Shown piece by piece: positions 14,977-24,421 of a DNA stretch of 64,000 nt. The notes below the pieces were generated by a model. The model saw only the letters and a list, made by a program, of their open reading frames with translations, did not search any database and had not been told where the DNA came from. A program made the position numbers and the translations under genes. Numbering within the stretch: the first letter of the stretch is position 1; every line of letters begins with the position of its first letter. Source of the DNA: Acetobacterium woodii DSM 1030 (GTDB lineage Bacteria > Bacillota > Clostridia > Eubacteriales > Eubacteriaceae); assembly GCF_000247605.1 (NCBI RefSeq), contig NC_016894.1:1302001-1366000 (forward strand). Reading direction: 5' to 3'.

Positions 14977-16231
14977 TAATGAAATGGAACAGATGTTGTT
15001 ATTAATTGAAAAATTAGGGGATGTGGCCCGCCTGTTCATTCAGGATAGACAACAAAAACAGGTGATGGACCAAAAGAATGCCGAGGCTAAAAAGACCACG
15101 GAGCCGGAGCAAGGCGCGAACAAAAAGCAGCAAGCCACCGAAACGCCAAAAAAGCAGACGGAAAACGCGGATCTTTCTTTTCAATCACCAATTAATCAGG
15201 AAGTAGTTAAACAACTGGAGGCGATTAATCAGGAATTTATTATTATTCGTAAGTCAATGATGGAAAAAATTAATGGGGCAGAACTGGATCAGGAAGTTCA
15301 GGATGATCCAAAACCGACAATGGAACAGCAGTTAATTGAACGGGATGTTGAGAAACTGGATAAAGATATTTCCACACTTGAGCAGCAAACCGATCAATTA
15401 AAGAAAACCCCGAAGCAATCAATTGAACGGGTGACGTTACTTAAAGCCATCGGGGCCGGTTTAATAGCAGCTGAAAATCGCCGTTTGGCGCTGGGTGATA
15501 AGGTTAAGCATTTTTTTAAAACACTGCCAAATCAGATTGAACTGAAATTTTCAAAAGGTTTGATCAATATGCTGGAGAATCTTAAGGAGCGGGTGAATAC
15601 GCTCAATCACGAACTGATGCAGGAAGTTAAACCAGAAAATCAGGTTCAGGCAGTTGCTGAAAAAAGTGAAGTTAATGAAAATGTGGAAGTAAAAGCGTCG
15701 GATTATCCAAGAAAATCTAATCAGCTGATTGATGAAATGGGTCAGAAGTTAGATGAACTCAAGTTGTCCCTTAACGAAGAATACGCTTTAGCGCAAAAAA
15801 ATCAGGTCGAAGCACAAAAGAAACAGGCGGAAGAAAAACTGACAGCGCAAAAACTGGCGGAACAGAAATTGGCGGAACAAAAAGCTGAAGCACAGAAAGT
15901 GGCAGCACAAAAAGATGAGCTTATCAAAGAAAAAGTGGTCGGTGTTCAAACTGAACTTGTTCCGGATGCCGGGTTGATGGAATCACTTAATCAAAAAGAA
16001 ACCCAGGGCATAGAAACCACCGCAGCCGTAAAAAATGAGCTGGAGGATGTGACCATGACGGATTACGGCGAAACCATGGAAGATGCTTATCGTCACGGCA
16101 ATGATCCTGATCCGGATGTGTCCGCTTATCCCACGGAGGCACAAATGCAGGAAGATCAAGATCGATACGGTGGAGATGATAATTATGATGGTTATGGTTA
16201 CGATGAAGATTATGATGAACTGGAACGCTAG
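14936..16231 (+). CDS. Coiled-coil protein with acidic C-terminus
   Basis: The start at 14936 has AGGAGAAGGA just upstream. The 431-residue product is very rich in Gln, Lys and Glu. Long predicted coiled coils cover about residues 85-175 and 215-340 (repeats of AQK/AEQK type around 300-325). A short hydrophobic patch near 165-180 (LLKAIGAGLIAAE) is the only non-polar part. The last 30 residues are Asp/Tyr/Gly-rich and end DEDYDELER, matching the acidic tails of other ICE proteins. It overlaps the previous gene by 41 bp. The function is unknown; a scaffold or a transferred protein is possible. Confidence 0.65.
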   Translation: MSQAKANQEPMNFSNEMEQMLLLIEKLGDVARLFIQDRQQKQVMDQKNAEAKKTTEPEQGANKKQQATETPKKQTENADLSFQSPINQEVVKQLEAINQEFIIIRKSMMEKINGAELDQEVQDDPKPTMEQQLIERDVEKLDKDISTLEQQTDQLKKTPKQSIERVTLLKAIGAGLIAAENRRLALGDKVKHFFKTLPNQIELKFSKGLINMLENLKERVNTLNHELMQEVKPENQVQAVAEKSEVNENVEVKASDYPRKSNQLIDEMGQKLDELKLSLNEEYALAQKNQVEAQKKQAEEKLTAQKLAEQKLAEQKAEAQKVAAQKDELIKEKVVGVQTELVPDAGLMESLNQKETQGIETTAAVKNELEDVTMTDYGETMEDAYRHGNDPDPDVSAYPTEAQMQEDQDRYGGDDNYDGYGYDEDYDELER

Positions 16232-16260
16232 ATTACAAATAATGAATAAGGAGCGATGCA

Positions 16261-16995
16261 ATGAATATGATACTACCAATCATTGCCTGTGTTATTGGGG
16301 TAGCAGCACTAATTTTCATGACTCTGGTGACCAGGAAAAATGGCAGCTTTAAAAAATCAGAAAAGGACATTGAAAGTGATAGTGTCCATGAGTTTATTAA
16401 CATTAAAGATATTAAAAACACGTTTCTTTATACGAAAGATAATAAGATCTGTATTTATTTCAAGGTCAAGCCGATTACCCTGGATCTTTTGAGTCAAAAT
16501 GAGAAACGTACCAAGTGTCGGCAGTTATCGTCAAAACTGGCTGGCGATCCGAAACCCTGGCGATTTATCGGGGTGTCCCGGCCAGTAGATATTTCCCCAT
16601 TGATTGAAGAATACTCGGAACGGTGGCGACAGACTAACAGTCGGGTGATTAAAGAGATTCTATCTAATGAAATGATGGTGATGAGTAACTTTTCTCACTC
16701 CGGTGAAGTGGCCCAGCGCCAGTTCTATTTTATGCTTTGGGAGGATTACTCGCCGGGGATTGAGAAAGAGTTAGAGAAACGGATGATAGAGTTTAAAAAT
16801 AAATTTGCCGAATCACAGATTCAGGGCGAAATCTTAAAACAGCAGGAAATCGTGCGACTCTGTAATCTGGTTAATAATCCGGCTTATTCGCATCTGGAAG
16901 ACATGGATGATCAAGCAGCGATTACAACGATTATGGGATTATATCAGAGAGAATCGGATCAGGAAGGAGTTATTAATTATGCAACGAAAGCATGA
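16261..16995 (+). CDS. Membrane-anchored VirB4-N-terminal-like conjugation protein
   Basis: An N-terminal helix (residues 3-22) anchors this 244-residue protein. The following part, with IKDIKNTFLYTKDNKICIYFKV and later QRQFYFMLWED, resembles the N-terminal domain of VirB4/TraC/TrsE ATPases (an early beta strand with self-description, later FYFM strand). No Walker motifs are present. The 3' end overlaps the VirB4 gene by 17 bp. A separate VirB4-N-like subunit next to a complete VirB4 is known from several Gram-positive conjugation systems. The assignment is inferred from pattern and position. Confidence 0.55.
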   Translation: MNMILPIIACVIGVAALIFMTLVTRKNGSFKKSEKDIESDSVHEFINIKDIKNTFLYTKDNKICIYFKVKPITLDLLSQNEKRTKCRQLSSKLAGDPKPWRFIGVSRPVDISPLIEEYSERWRQTNSRVIKEILSNEMMVMSNFSHSGEVAQRQFYFMLWEDYSPGIEKELEKRMIEFKNKFAESQIQGEILKQQEIVRLCNLVNNPAYSHLEDMDDQAAITTIMGLYQRESDQEGVINYATKA

Positions 16996-18928
16996 AGTCA
17001 ATAAAAAAAGAAATAAACGGGAAAAGCCGGAGAATGAGAAAAAAACGCTCAGGACAACCCGTAAAAAGGAGCCGGAGCCAAAGATTAAACACATCGGTGG
17101 TAAGAAAAAGGAAGCAGTCCCGTTAAATCGTGGGTTAATGAACATCATTAGCCCACTGGGGATACAGATACGACCCAATGAAATGTCGATCGGGGAGAAT
17201 CTGGCCAAAGTATCTGGCGTGATCAAGTATCCCAATGAACGGCCGTATGGGTGGCTGGGAAATTTGTCAAACTTACCGGGAACCGTCTTTTCGCTGGAGT
17301 TTGAACCAGTTGACAACGCCGATTTTCTGGAGACGTTAAACCAGAATATTAAGAATAACCGGAATCGGAGCAACGAATCAAAAGATCCCTTAGTGATTCA
17401 ACGGGCTAAAAAATCCGTTGAAGACGCCGAAAAAATGATGATTCAGATCGATCAGAATGGTGAAATGATTGGCAATACCACCATTACGGTGATGGCCATG
17501 GCCAACGAAAGAGAACGTTTTGATAAACTCTGTAAGAAGGTGGCGAGTTCATTTCTGATTGAGAAATGTAAGCTTCGCAATCTCCCGTATTTACAAAAAG
17601 AAGGTTTTCGTAACCTTTTTCCGGCCTATTCTCATGAAAAAGATATTAATAAAATGCTTCGCAATGTCATCCCCCTATCATCAGTGATTGGGGGATTTCC
17701 TTTTGCCAGTTCAGGATTTAATGATAATTCAGGGTATTATCTGGGAACCGATTCAACCGGAGGGTTGGTGATTACGGATCTATGGAAACGGGGGGAGGAT
17801 CGAACGAATAGTAACGGCGTCGTTATGGGAAATGTCGGTTCCGGAAAATCGACGGTGGTTAAAGACGTTATTCTGATGGAATATGCCCTGGGAACCCGGA
17901 TTATTATTATTGACCCGGAACGGGAGTACAAAGATTTGACTCTCTTATTAGGCGGAGATTGGATCAATGCCGGTGGTGATGGGAAAGGTCGCATTAATCC
18001 ATTGCATATTCTGCCAATTCAGGTTGATCTATATGACGATAAACTTGAGGATGATTTGGAAGAAAGCGATATGGGCGCAATGGCCCTGCATTTAAAAACG
18101 CTCGATGTGTTTTTCAGTCTTTACTTTAAGGACATGACAGATATTCAAAAAGCGCTTTTAAAAGCGACGGTGATTGAGCTTTATAACCAGTTTCATATCG
18201 TTTGGGAAACCGATGTCAGACGTTTTGCGCCCGAGGATTTCCCAACTTTTAAAGATTTGTATTCACTGATGATTGAAAAAGAAAAACAAGCAGATGCCGA
18301 AAATAACCAACGCGAACGTGGTGAGTATCACGAATTATCGCTTTTACTAAAAGATTTAGCGATGGGTGGTGATTCTTTTTTATGGACCGGGCCGACCACC
18401 TTAACGTCAAATGCTCAGTGCGTTTGTCTGGATACGTTTAATTTAAATAATGCCAGCAACACAATTAAATCGACTCAGTATTTTAATCTGCTGCACTGGG
18501 CCTGGCAGGAGATGACCAAAAACCGGCAGGAGCGGATTCTTTTGATTTGTGATGAAGCTTACCTGATGATTGATCCGTATGTGCCACAATCTCTGATTTT
18601 TCTTCGGAATGCAGCAAAACGGGTTCGTAAATATGAAGGTGGGATTTTTGTGGTTAGTCACGGGGTGGTCGATTTTCTTGATCCATCGATAAAAATGTAT
18701 GGACAGGCGTTACTTGACCAACCCAGTTTCAAAATTATTCTCGGAACGGATGGGCCGAACCTGGAGGAAACCCGGAAACTTTACCGCTTAACCGATGCGG
18801 AAGTGGAACTGCTTGAATCCAAGATACGTGGAAAAGGGTTATTTATGGTTGGTGGTAACCGCTTATCGGTCAATTTTGATATTGCCGATTACAAGTTTAA
18901 ATATTTTGGTAGTGCCGGTGGGCGTTAA
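16979..18928 (+). CDS. virB4: VirB4/TraE-type conjugative ATPase
   Basis: The start ATG at 16979 has AGGAAGGAG about 10 nt upstream; the open frame extends further but lacks an SD. The first 50 residues are highly basic. Walker A reads GNVGSGKST (about residues 285-293), followed by IIIIDPEREY, which is characteristic of VirB4. Walker B is ILLICDEAYLMID (near 525). A late Gln/Arg-rich segment with VVSHGVVDF completes the RecA-like fold. The length of 649 aa is normal. VirB4 powers assembly and substrate transfer of the type IV secretion channel at the inner face of the membrane. This is the clearest marker that the region is a conjugative element. Confidence 0.93.
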   Translation: MQRKHEVNKKRNKREKPENEKKTLRTTRKKEPEPKIKHIGGKKKEAVPLNRGLMNIISPLGIQIRPNEMSIGENLAKVSGVIKYPNERPYGWLGNLSNLPGTVFSLEFEPVDNADFLETLNQNIKNNRNRSNESKDPLVIQRAKKSVEDAEKMMIQIDQNGEMIGNTTITVMAMANERERFDKLCKKVASSFLIEKCKLRNLPYLQKEGFRNLFPAYSHEKDINKMLRNVIPLSSVIGGFPFASSGFNDNSGYYLGTDSTGGLVITDLWKRGEDRTNSNGVVMGNVGSGKSTVVKDVILMEYALGTRIIIIDPEREYKDLTLLLGGDWINAGGDGKGRINPLHILPIQVDLYDDKLEDDLEESDMGAMALHLKTLDVFFSLYFKDMTDIQKALLKATVIELYNQFHIVWETDVRRFAPEDFPTFKDLYSLMIEKEKQADAENNQRERGEYHELSLLLKDLAMGGDSFLWTGPTTLTSNAQCVCLDTFNLNNASNTIKSTQYFNLLHWAWQEMTKNRQERILLICDEAYLMIDPYVPQSLIFLRNAAKRVRKYEGGIFVVSHGVVDFLDPSIKMYGQALLDQPSFKIILGTDGPNLEETRKLYRLTDAEVELLESKIRGKGLFMVGGNRLSVNFDIADYKFKYFGSAGGR

Positions 18929-18947
18929 TTAAGAAAGGAAAGAAGAA

Positions 18948-19901
18948 ATGAAACAACTGAATCGAATTGAACGTAAGGGAAACAAGGTACCACAGAATTT
19001 TATGAGCGATACTTATAAATTTCTGGATTCGCTTAATAAAATGAATACTATGGAAAACATTGATCAAACCGAAATAATGGAAGCGATCAATGAATTTACC
19101 ACTTCGTTTGTTTATCTTCGGGAATCGATGAATCCGAGACAATCGAATATCCAGGGGTTAAATAGGATTATTAACGAGATCAACCAGTTAATTGATCAAT
19201 CGGGGAAGGAATATGAAAATAGTAATCAGTCAAAAGCCATCGACATCTTAGAGTCAACAATGAATGAGATCATTAATTATCTTAACGAAATGAACGATAA
19301 ACTCCAGGATGCCGAACAGGAAGAAACAGAATCGAAACGGATTGAAGCGATTGAGCGGATGTTTGTTGGGGCCAAGACGGATATCAAGGCCACGGAGGAA
19401 GTCATCAACCGAACTCGGGGCGATCTGCTGGACATTGAAGGAAGTCTGAATGCTTCCGCGGATGCAATGCGTGACTCGGTCGAACAGGTCGATAAAAAAA
19501 TGAGTATGATTGAAAATCAGACCAAAGAGTTTAAAGTCCAATGTGATGGTATTATTCAAACCGGTAATAACTGGCAGAAAGCCTTTGAAACCTGGCAGGA
19601 AATATCAACCGAAAAAACGAAAGAAGGGATTGATAAACTGACCCAGAAGCTCGATCAGACGCAAAGAGTATTTGAAGAAAAAAGTAGTGATGAGATCAAA
19701 TCATTAAGTGATCGTTATGAAAGAGTGTATGAAAAGATCGAAAAGAAAGGGGATGATGCTCTGGATAAAATTGATGCAATGATTGACAGTGTAAAATCAA
19801 ACATTGCGTCAGATGGGTTTAGACAGGTCTTTTCGATGATTGGCGGGGGTTTTTCACTCGTCAATTTTATTATACTTTTAATTATACTATTTATAAAATA
19901 A
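18948..19901 (+). CDS. Coiled-coil tail-anchored membrane protein
   Basis: The 317-residue product starts after GAAAGGAAAGAAG. It is almost entirely helical with heptad-like Glu/Lys/Ile patterns (about residues 40-285), then a Gly-rich turn and one C-terminal membrane helix (about 298-315, FIILLIILFIK). This topology resembles chemoreceptor-like or SNARE-like tail-anchored proteins. No catalytic motif is seen. Lying between virB4 and the CpaE-like gene, it may tether or organise the conjugation machine at the membrane. Confidence 0.6.
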   Translation: MKQLNRIERKGNKVPQNFMSDTYKFLDSLNKMNTMENIDQTEIMEAINEFTTSFVYLRESMNPRQSNIQGLNRIINEINQLIDQSGKEYENSNQSKAIDILESTMNEIINYLNEMNDKLQDAEQEETESKRIEAIERMFVGAKTDIKATEEVINRTRGDLLDIEGSLNASADAMRDSVEQVDKKMSMIENQTKEFKVQCDGIIQTGNNWQKAFETWQEISTEKTKEGIDKLTQKLDQTQRVFEEKSSDEIKSLSDRYERVYEKIEKKGDDALDKIDAMIDSVKSNIASDGFRQVFSMIGGGFSLVNFIILLIILFIK

Positions 19902-19914
19902 GGGGGTACCACAG

Positions 19915-20964
19915 ATGCTTTTATATATTACTGGTGCAGAGCATTCATCTGTTTTTGATTTTCTAACGGAAAGAAAAGGAATGCCGATTAAAAAATTTAT
20001 TGGAGAATATAACCTGGCGACATTTGTGTCAAATGATCTAAGTAATTTTGACAGCTACAAATATTTAGCGGTCGACATTGATTGTTTACAAGATATGCCA
20101 GAAAATTTATTTGAAGCGATTGAATCAATCAATGACTGGTTTGAATTTAAGCTCATTTTTTATGCCAGGGAAATTGATGCAGAGTTACGCGAGGAACTGA
20201 TCAAACGGGAAGTTTATAACCTGATTGTCAGCGCTAACCAGGAAGAAGTGGAGGAATTGATTTTAAAAGCCGTTAGTCCTGGGGGGATTCCTTACCAGAA
20301 CTATCTGGACGAATATGTTTCGGAGGAAGTGGTGGTTGAACAGGCTCCAATTTTAAGTGAAGCTATTCTTGAAGCCGAAAATAATATCGAGTTCAAACGG
20401 GAGGAAGGCAATGAAAAACTGATCCTGGTTGCTGGCAGCGAGCATCGTGTCGGCACCACCTCGGTGGCCATTCAATTGGCTAACTTCCTGGCCAACCAGA
20501 AAAAAATGGTGGCTTATATGGAATTTAACGAACATAAACACCTCAAACAGATTATTGACGCATATCGGATGAAAAAGGAAGAAGTCGAAAACTCGGTCTG
20601 GTACCAATTAAAAGGGGTCGATTATTTCTACCCGGATGGTATATTAATGCAAAAATATGATTACCTGATTTTTGACCTGGGGGTGATGAATGAAGATGAC
20701 CTGGATAAGCTGGATCAGGCCGATTACCGGATTTTGTGTGGTGCCAGTAAATGTTTTGAACGTTCGGCGCTGAATAAATGGATGCGTCTTTTAAGTGAGA
20801 ATAAGATCGATGATTATCATCTGCTTTTGAGTTTTGTCTCCAAAGAAGAACAGGAAACCATTAAAAAACTCTATCCTAAAGCAGCGTGTCTACAGCATTC
20901 ACCGAACCTGATGGGTTGGCAGGAAAACCTGGAGTTATTTAAAGAAATCCTTTTAAACGCCTGA
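19915..20964 (+). CDS. CpaE/MinD-like ATPase with deviant P-loop
   Basis: This 349-residue protein has an N-terminal receiver-like part (about 1-125) and a C-terminal MinD/ParA fold. The P-loop reads GSEHRVGTTSVAIQLANFLA (near 171-190); CpaE proteins use GGVGTT rather than GGxGKT, so the missing second Lys is expected, but here the first signature Lys is also missing. DYLIFDLG (about 240) fits the Walker B strand. CpaE-type proteins position Tad pili. This fits the TadE/DUF4320 genes at 2-930 and suggests that part of a Tad-like machine serves this ICE. Confidence 0.75.
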   Translation: MLLYITGAEHSSVFDFLTERKGMPIKKFIGEYNLATFVSNDLSNFDSYKYLAVDIDCLQDMPENLFEAIESINDWFEFKLIFYAREIDAELREELIKREVYNLIVSANQEEVEELILKAVSPGGIPYQNYLDEYVSEEVVVEQAPILSEAILEAENNIEFKREEGNEKLILVAGSEHRVGTTSVAIQLANFLANQKKMVAYMEFNEHKHLKQIIDAYRMKKEEVENSVWYQLKGVDYFYPDGILMQKYDYLIFDLGVMNEDDLDKLDQADYRILCGASKCFERSALNKWMRLLSENKIDDYHLLLSFVSKEEQETIKKLYPKAACLQHSPNLMGWQENLELFKEILLNA

Positions 20965-20978
20965 TTTGAGGCGTAAGG

Positions 20979-22004
20979 ATGGAAAAATTCATATTATTTA
21001 GCGTCATTAAAGACGATAATTTACGGAATGTCATCATCGGAGCAATTGTTTCGGTGGTGACGATTATTATGATATTGATCCTTTTTGTGGTATATATCCT
21101 AACCGCACCAATTGCTTTACTTAACGAGCTGGTAACGAATCCGGAAATGCTGGCAACAATCCTTTCCTTTAAATCCGAGTATCAATATTTAATTGCCGGT
21201 TCCGGTGGTATTTACGGCTGGCCGTTATCTGAAGAATACCCGATTGATGAATCCGATCCGACTAACCTTTTCGGAACACGGGTGCATCCAATTTACGGGG
21301 ATGTTCGTTTTCATTCCGGAGTGGATATTCAAGCTCCAAATGGCAGCGAATGTTATGCGATTGGTAACGGGACCGTAATTCAAACCGGAGACTCCGGCGG
21401 TTGGGGATATATTGTTGAATTGGATTTAGGCAAAAACAGCCGAGGACAGACGATCACGTGTAAATATTGTCATTTAACACCCGGCAGCATTAACGTTAAG
21501 ATCGGTGATCCGGTTAAACGGGGGCAGGTTTTAGCCTTGACGGGTTGCACCGGGAATACCCAGGGTGGACATATACATTTTGAAATGAAGGAAGATGGAG
21601 AATACTGTGATCCGCTTAAATATATCAGTATTGGTGGCGGAAATTACGGCGATCTGGATTTATTCTACCATTGCGTCGAAGCTGAGGCTGGTGGCGAACC
21701 GTATGAGGGCAAAATTGCGGTTGCTCAGTGCATTATTTACTCATCTCAGCGAAAAGGTGTTTCACTGGATGACGCCATTACCGCACAAGGTCAGTATTCC
21801 TGTGTATCAGATGGGCGTATCTATGACGTTTCCCCTTCGGCCGAGTCCATCAAAGCAGCAGATGAAGCCCTAGCCGGGAAGCGCGTTCTGGAGGAAGGCA
21901 CCGAATATTTTATTAATTATAAAACGGCTGAAATTAGCTGGTGGCATCAAACCCTCAAATTAACCGGGACGATTGGAAATCACACATTTTATAAAAGTTG
22001 GTAG
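20979..22004 (+). CDS. Bifunctional cell wall hydrolase (M23 peptidase + SleB-like hydrolase_2)
   Basis: An N-terminal membrane helix (about residues 17-43) precedes an M23/LytM domain with FGTRVHPI, RFHSGVDI, CKYCHLTPG and GGHIHFEM, which supply the zinc-binding His and Asp residues. The C-terminal part (about 228-341) has FYHCVEAEAGGEPYEGKIAVAQ, SW and IGNHTFY, typical of SleB/Hydrolase_2 muralytic enzymes. Such two-domain proteins open the peptidoglycan for the conjugation channel (VirB1-like role). It acts outside the membrane and is co-transcribed with the CpaE-like gene (14-bp gap). Confidence 0.88.
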   Translation: MEKFILFSVIKDDNLRNVIIGAIVSVVTIIMILILFVVYILTAPIALLNELVTNPEMLATILSFKSEYQYLIAGSGGIYGWPLSEEYPIDESDPTNLFGTRVHPIYGDVRFHSGVDIQAPNGSECYAIGNGTVIQTGDSGGWGYIVELDLGKNSRGQTITCKYCHLTPGSINVKIGDPVKRGQVLALTGCTGNTQGGHIHFEMKEDGEYCDPLKYISIGGGNYGDLDLFYHCVEAEAGGEPYEGKIAVAQCIIYSSQRKGVSLDDAITAQGQYSCVSDGRIYDVSPSAESIKAADEALAGKRVLEEGTEYFINYKTAEISWWHQTLKLTGTIGNHTFYKSW

Positions 22005-22033
22005 ATCATAACGATCTTAACGAAGGAGGAAGG

Positions 22034-22717
22034 ATGAAAGAGAAAATTTTAACATGGGTATTGCTAATAGCCAGTGTTGTCAGTATGCCACTCATTTTGA
22101 GTGGCTGTTTTGCGTCCGACATGATCACGTCAGATCAGGAAAAGATCATGGGTGACTGGTATGATTCCGATTCAAAGGGATACTTTTTATTTCAGGATGA
22201 TGGGACTTATCGGTCAGGGTACGGCCTTTATTCAGATAATGCCGGTGGCTATTACGAATTAAAAAAAGACGTACTTTGTCTAACCATGACATATACGATT
22301 CTGGATGGTCAAAAGCAGAATGTTTTAACATCTGATCAGCAAGTAACGGAATTAAAGTATCGCTTTGATTTAAGTGGAAACCTGGTGATCCGCTCAGAAA
22401 GTAATACCATCAATTTTTCGCGGATTGATCCGCAGACAAATGATATACCGGAAGAACAACCAGAAGAAGCATTCCAAGGGCTTTATCAGGGGGTGGAAGA
22501 AGCGGTGTTCTATTATTTCCATGGCAATGGGAATGTAAGTCGCAGCACCACTTCAAATGACAAAACTTATAACGGAACCTATACGGTGAGTGGAAATACG
22601 CTTTCCTTTAATTTTGATGATGAAAGTCACACCTTCACCTTTAATTTTGACACCGAGAATCAGTTAACCCTGAGCAATGATACTGGTCAGACGACGCATT
22701 ATAAAAAAATAAACTAA
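22034..22717 (+). CDS. Lipoprotein with two lipocalin-like domains
   Basis: ATG 22034 is preceded by GAAGGAGGAAGG; an in-frame upstream extension has no SD. The signal peptide ends in a lipobox, LSGC (Cys near residue 25), so the mature protein is lipid-anchored. Two similar beta-rich units follow: GDWYDSDSKGYFLFQDDGTYRSG and AVFYYFHGNGNVSR with GTYTVSGNTLSF. This pattern resembles small lipocalin-like domains of unknown ligand. It may be a surface-exclusion or accessory lipoprotein; this is inferred from location only. Confidence 0.7.
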   Translation: MKEKILTWVLLIASVVSMPLILSGCFASDMITSDQEKIMGDWYDSDSKGYFLFQDDGTYRSGYGLYSDNAGGYYELKKDVLCLTMTYTILDGQKQNVLTSDQQVTELKYRFDLSGNLVIRSESNTINFSRIDPQTNDIPEEQPEEAFQGLYQGVEEAVFYYFHGNGNVSRSTTSNDKTYNGTYTVSGNTLSFNFDDESHTFTFNFDTENQLTLSNDTGQTTHYKKIN

Positions 22718-22760
22718 AGCGATTGGTTAAAAACAAAATGAAATGAAAAGGAGTCAAAAA

Positions 22761-23726
22761 ATGAGAAAAGGAAAATTTGAAAGTAGTTCTGAAAGCGATT
22801 CCGTGTTTAAGGTTGGTGAGTTTTATCGAATGTTTGGTACCGAAGGTCTTGTGATGGCAGTTAGTGATCAGAATGATGTCCTTTTTAATACCGGCAGGGA
22901 GTTTGTCTGGGGGATCAACGTGGAAATGGAGTCTGAACGTGATCAACTAATCTGGGATAAAGCTTATTATTTCGAGGAATATGCGATTGTGCCACCAGTT
23001 GAAGAATTAAAAAAATATCGAAATCATCCCGGGGCTATTATAAATGGATTTGCTTATGCGATCGATGAGGTTAATCGCTGTGCTGTTTTATACAGCTCGA
23101 ATTTCCCCGACGAAATAGCACCAATCGATCAGCTTGAGACAATTCCTTCGACGGTTGAATATCAGGATCAGAGCTATCCGGTAACAGCGGTGGCTGATTG
23201 GGCATTTTATCAGAATAAACAGATAACGGATCTGGCGCTGCCGGATTCGATTAAAAGCATTGGCAATTATGCATTTGCCAAGTCTGATCTTAAACGTTTG
23301 GAAATGCCAGCTGAAGTTGAAAAAGGAAAAGATATTTTCTTTAAGTGCCAGCAGTTGATAAAGCCGCAAAGGGATAATTATCAGGAATCAGAAATAAAAA
23401 GAGCAGACCTGGATCATCTCTATAACTGTATTGAAAAGGCCGAGCGCGATGGTGCTCAAACGCATAATCGATTGTGGCATCACAACGCAATGCAGCAAAT
23501 GAATGTGTTATATACGCAGTATTTAAACCAGTGTGATTTACAAAATCACTACAAGGCACTTGAACAATTAGATCCCCAAAGCCAGGAGTATCAAGATTTA
23601 TCCGAGAAGATAAAAACATGGGAACTGGATGATGCGTCTCTGGTAGCCGAGCAAAATTTAATAAAGCAGCATGAAATTGATAACGGCCATGAATCGCATG
23701 AAGATGCTTATGAACCGGATATGTGA
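22761..23726 (+). CDS. BspA-type leucine-rich repeat protein, cytosolic, acidic tail
   Basis: AAAGGAG ends 7 nt before ATG 22761, preferred over ATG 22743, which overlaps the SD. No signal peptide is present. A central LRR_5-like unit (VADWAFYQNKQITDLALPDSIKSIGNYAFAK in outline, about 140-175) is flanked by a mixed N-terminal domain and a helical C-terminal part. The last residues, HESHEDAYEPDM, form an acidic tail like that of the Fic, ArdC and helicase proteins. BspA-type LRRs usually mediate protein binding. A cytosolic one in an ICE could be a transferred effector or adaptor (inference). Confidence 0.65.
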   Translation: MRKGKFESSSESDSVFKVGEFYRMFGTEGLVMAVSDQNDVLFNTGREFVWGINVEMESERDQLIWDKAYYFEEYAIVPPVEELKKYRNHPGAIINGFAYAIDEVNRCAVLYSSNFPDEIAPIDQLETIPSTVEYQDQSYPVTAVADWAFYQNKQITDLALPDSIKSIGNYAFAKSDLKRLEMPAEVEKGKDIFFKCQQLIKPQRDNYQESEIKRADLDHLYNCIEKAERDGAQTHNRLWHHNAMQQMNVLYTQYLNQCDLQNHYKALEQLDPQSQEYQDLSEKIKTWELDDASLVAEQNLIKQHEIDNGHESHEDAYEPDM

Positions 23727-23781
23727 TATGATCGCATAACATGATAGCAGTGAAAAAGTATAATTTAATCTGGAGAAGTAA

Positions 23782-24153
23782 ATGAAAGTATTATTATCAA
23801 TTAAACCAGCGTTTGTCAGAAAAATAGTTGATGGAAGTAAAAAATTTGAATATCGAAAACAGATTTTCAAAGAATCGGTAGAGACAGTGGTTATTTACGC
23901 AACGAAACCAGTTGGAAAAATCATTGGTGAGTTTAAAATTAAGGCGATTATTAAGGACAAACCAGAAAATATTTGGAAGGATACAATAGAATTTTCTGGA
24001 ATATCCAAACAGTATTTCGATGAATACTTTTTAGGTCGAAATGAAGCATTTGCGATCGGAATTTCAGATTTTAAAGAATATGATTCACCAATAGACCCAT
24101 ATGTAATTTATGATAACTTTACAGCTCCACAGTCTTATCGGTACTGGCGTTAA
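23782..24153 (+). CDS. ASCH/PUA-like domain protein
   Basis: This 123-residue protein starts with MKVLLSIKPAFVRKIVDGSKKFEYRK in outline, the typical opening of ASCH-like PUA folds that bind RNA or modified bases (LSIKP, a conserved Lys-Phe-Glu-x-Arg). The VIYATKPVGKIIGEF strand pair agrees. Its last residues (QSYRYWR) are not acidic. A role in transcript or translation control is possible. It is followed by a small hairpin with a T tract. Confidence 0.7.
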   Translation: MKVLLSIKPAFVRKIVDGSKKFEYRKQIFKESVETVVIYATKPVGKIIGEFKIKAIIKDKPENIWKDTIEFSGISKQYFDEYFLGRNEAFAIGISDFKEYDSPIDPYVIYDNFTAPQSYRYWR

Positions 24154-24156
24154 TTA

Positions 24157-24184
24157 AAGAGACAATAGCAAGTCTTTTTTTTTA
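24157..24184 (+). terminator. Short intrinsic terminator/attenuator hairpin
   Basis: AAGAGAC and GTCTTTT pair around AATAGCAA, followed by a run of T. It lies between the ASCH gene and the small gene at 24215. Confidence 0.45.
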
Positions 24185-24214
24185 TTTAATTATTAAATGT
24201 GAAAGGATAAAAAA

Positions 24215-24421
24215 ATGCAAGCAGAAATTGAAAATGAAGTCATTGGTTATGTGGCTGGAAAAGCGATTATTCGTGATGAAGATGGTCGTTGGTTTTTTCT
24301 TGAGATACCCGAAGCCCTGGTATTCCCTGGAGAACAGATTCAGAGCACGGATCTTACCCCACTTGAAGTTTTACCGGAGATCGAACAAAAACTGGTCTTG
24401 GCCGAAATGGAGGTGAAATAA
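24215..24421 (+). CDS. Small conserved-looking protein of 68 residues
   Basis: GAAAGGAT precedes the ATG. The product is acidic, without membrane segments, and contains GYVAGKAIIRDEDGRWFFLEIPEAL, which looks like a small beta barrel. The stop overlaps the ATG of the next gene (TAATG), so it is coupled to the ArdC-like gene. The function is unknown. Confidence 0.55.
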   Translation: MQAEIENEVIGYVAGKAIIRDEDGRWFFLEIPEALVFPGEQIQSTDLTPLEVLPEIEQKLVLAEMEVK

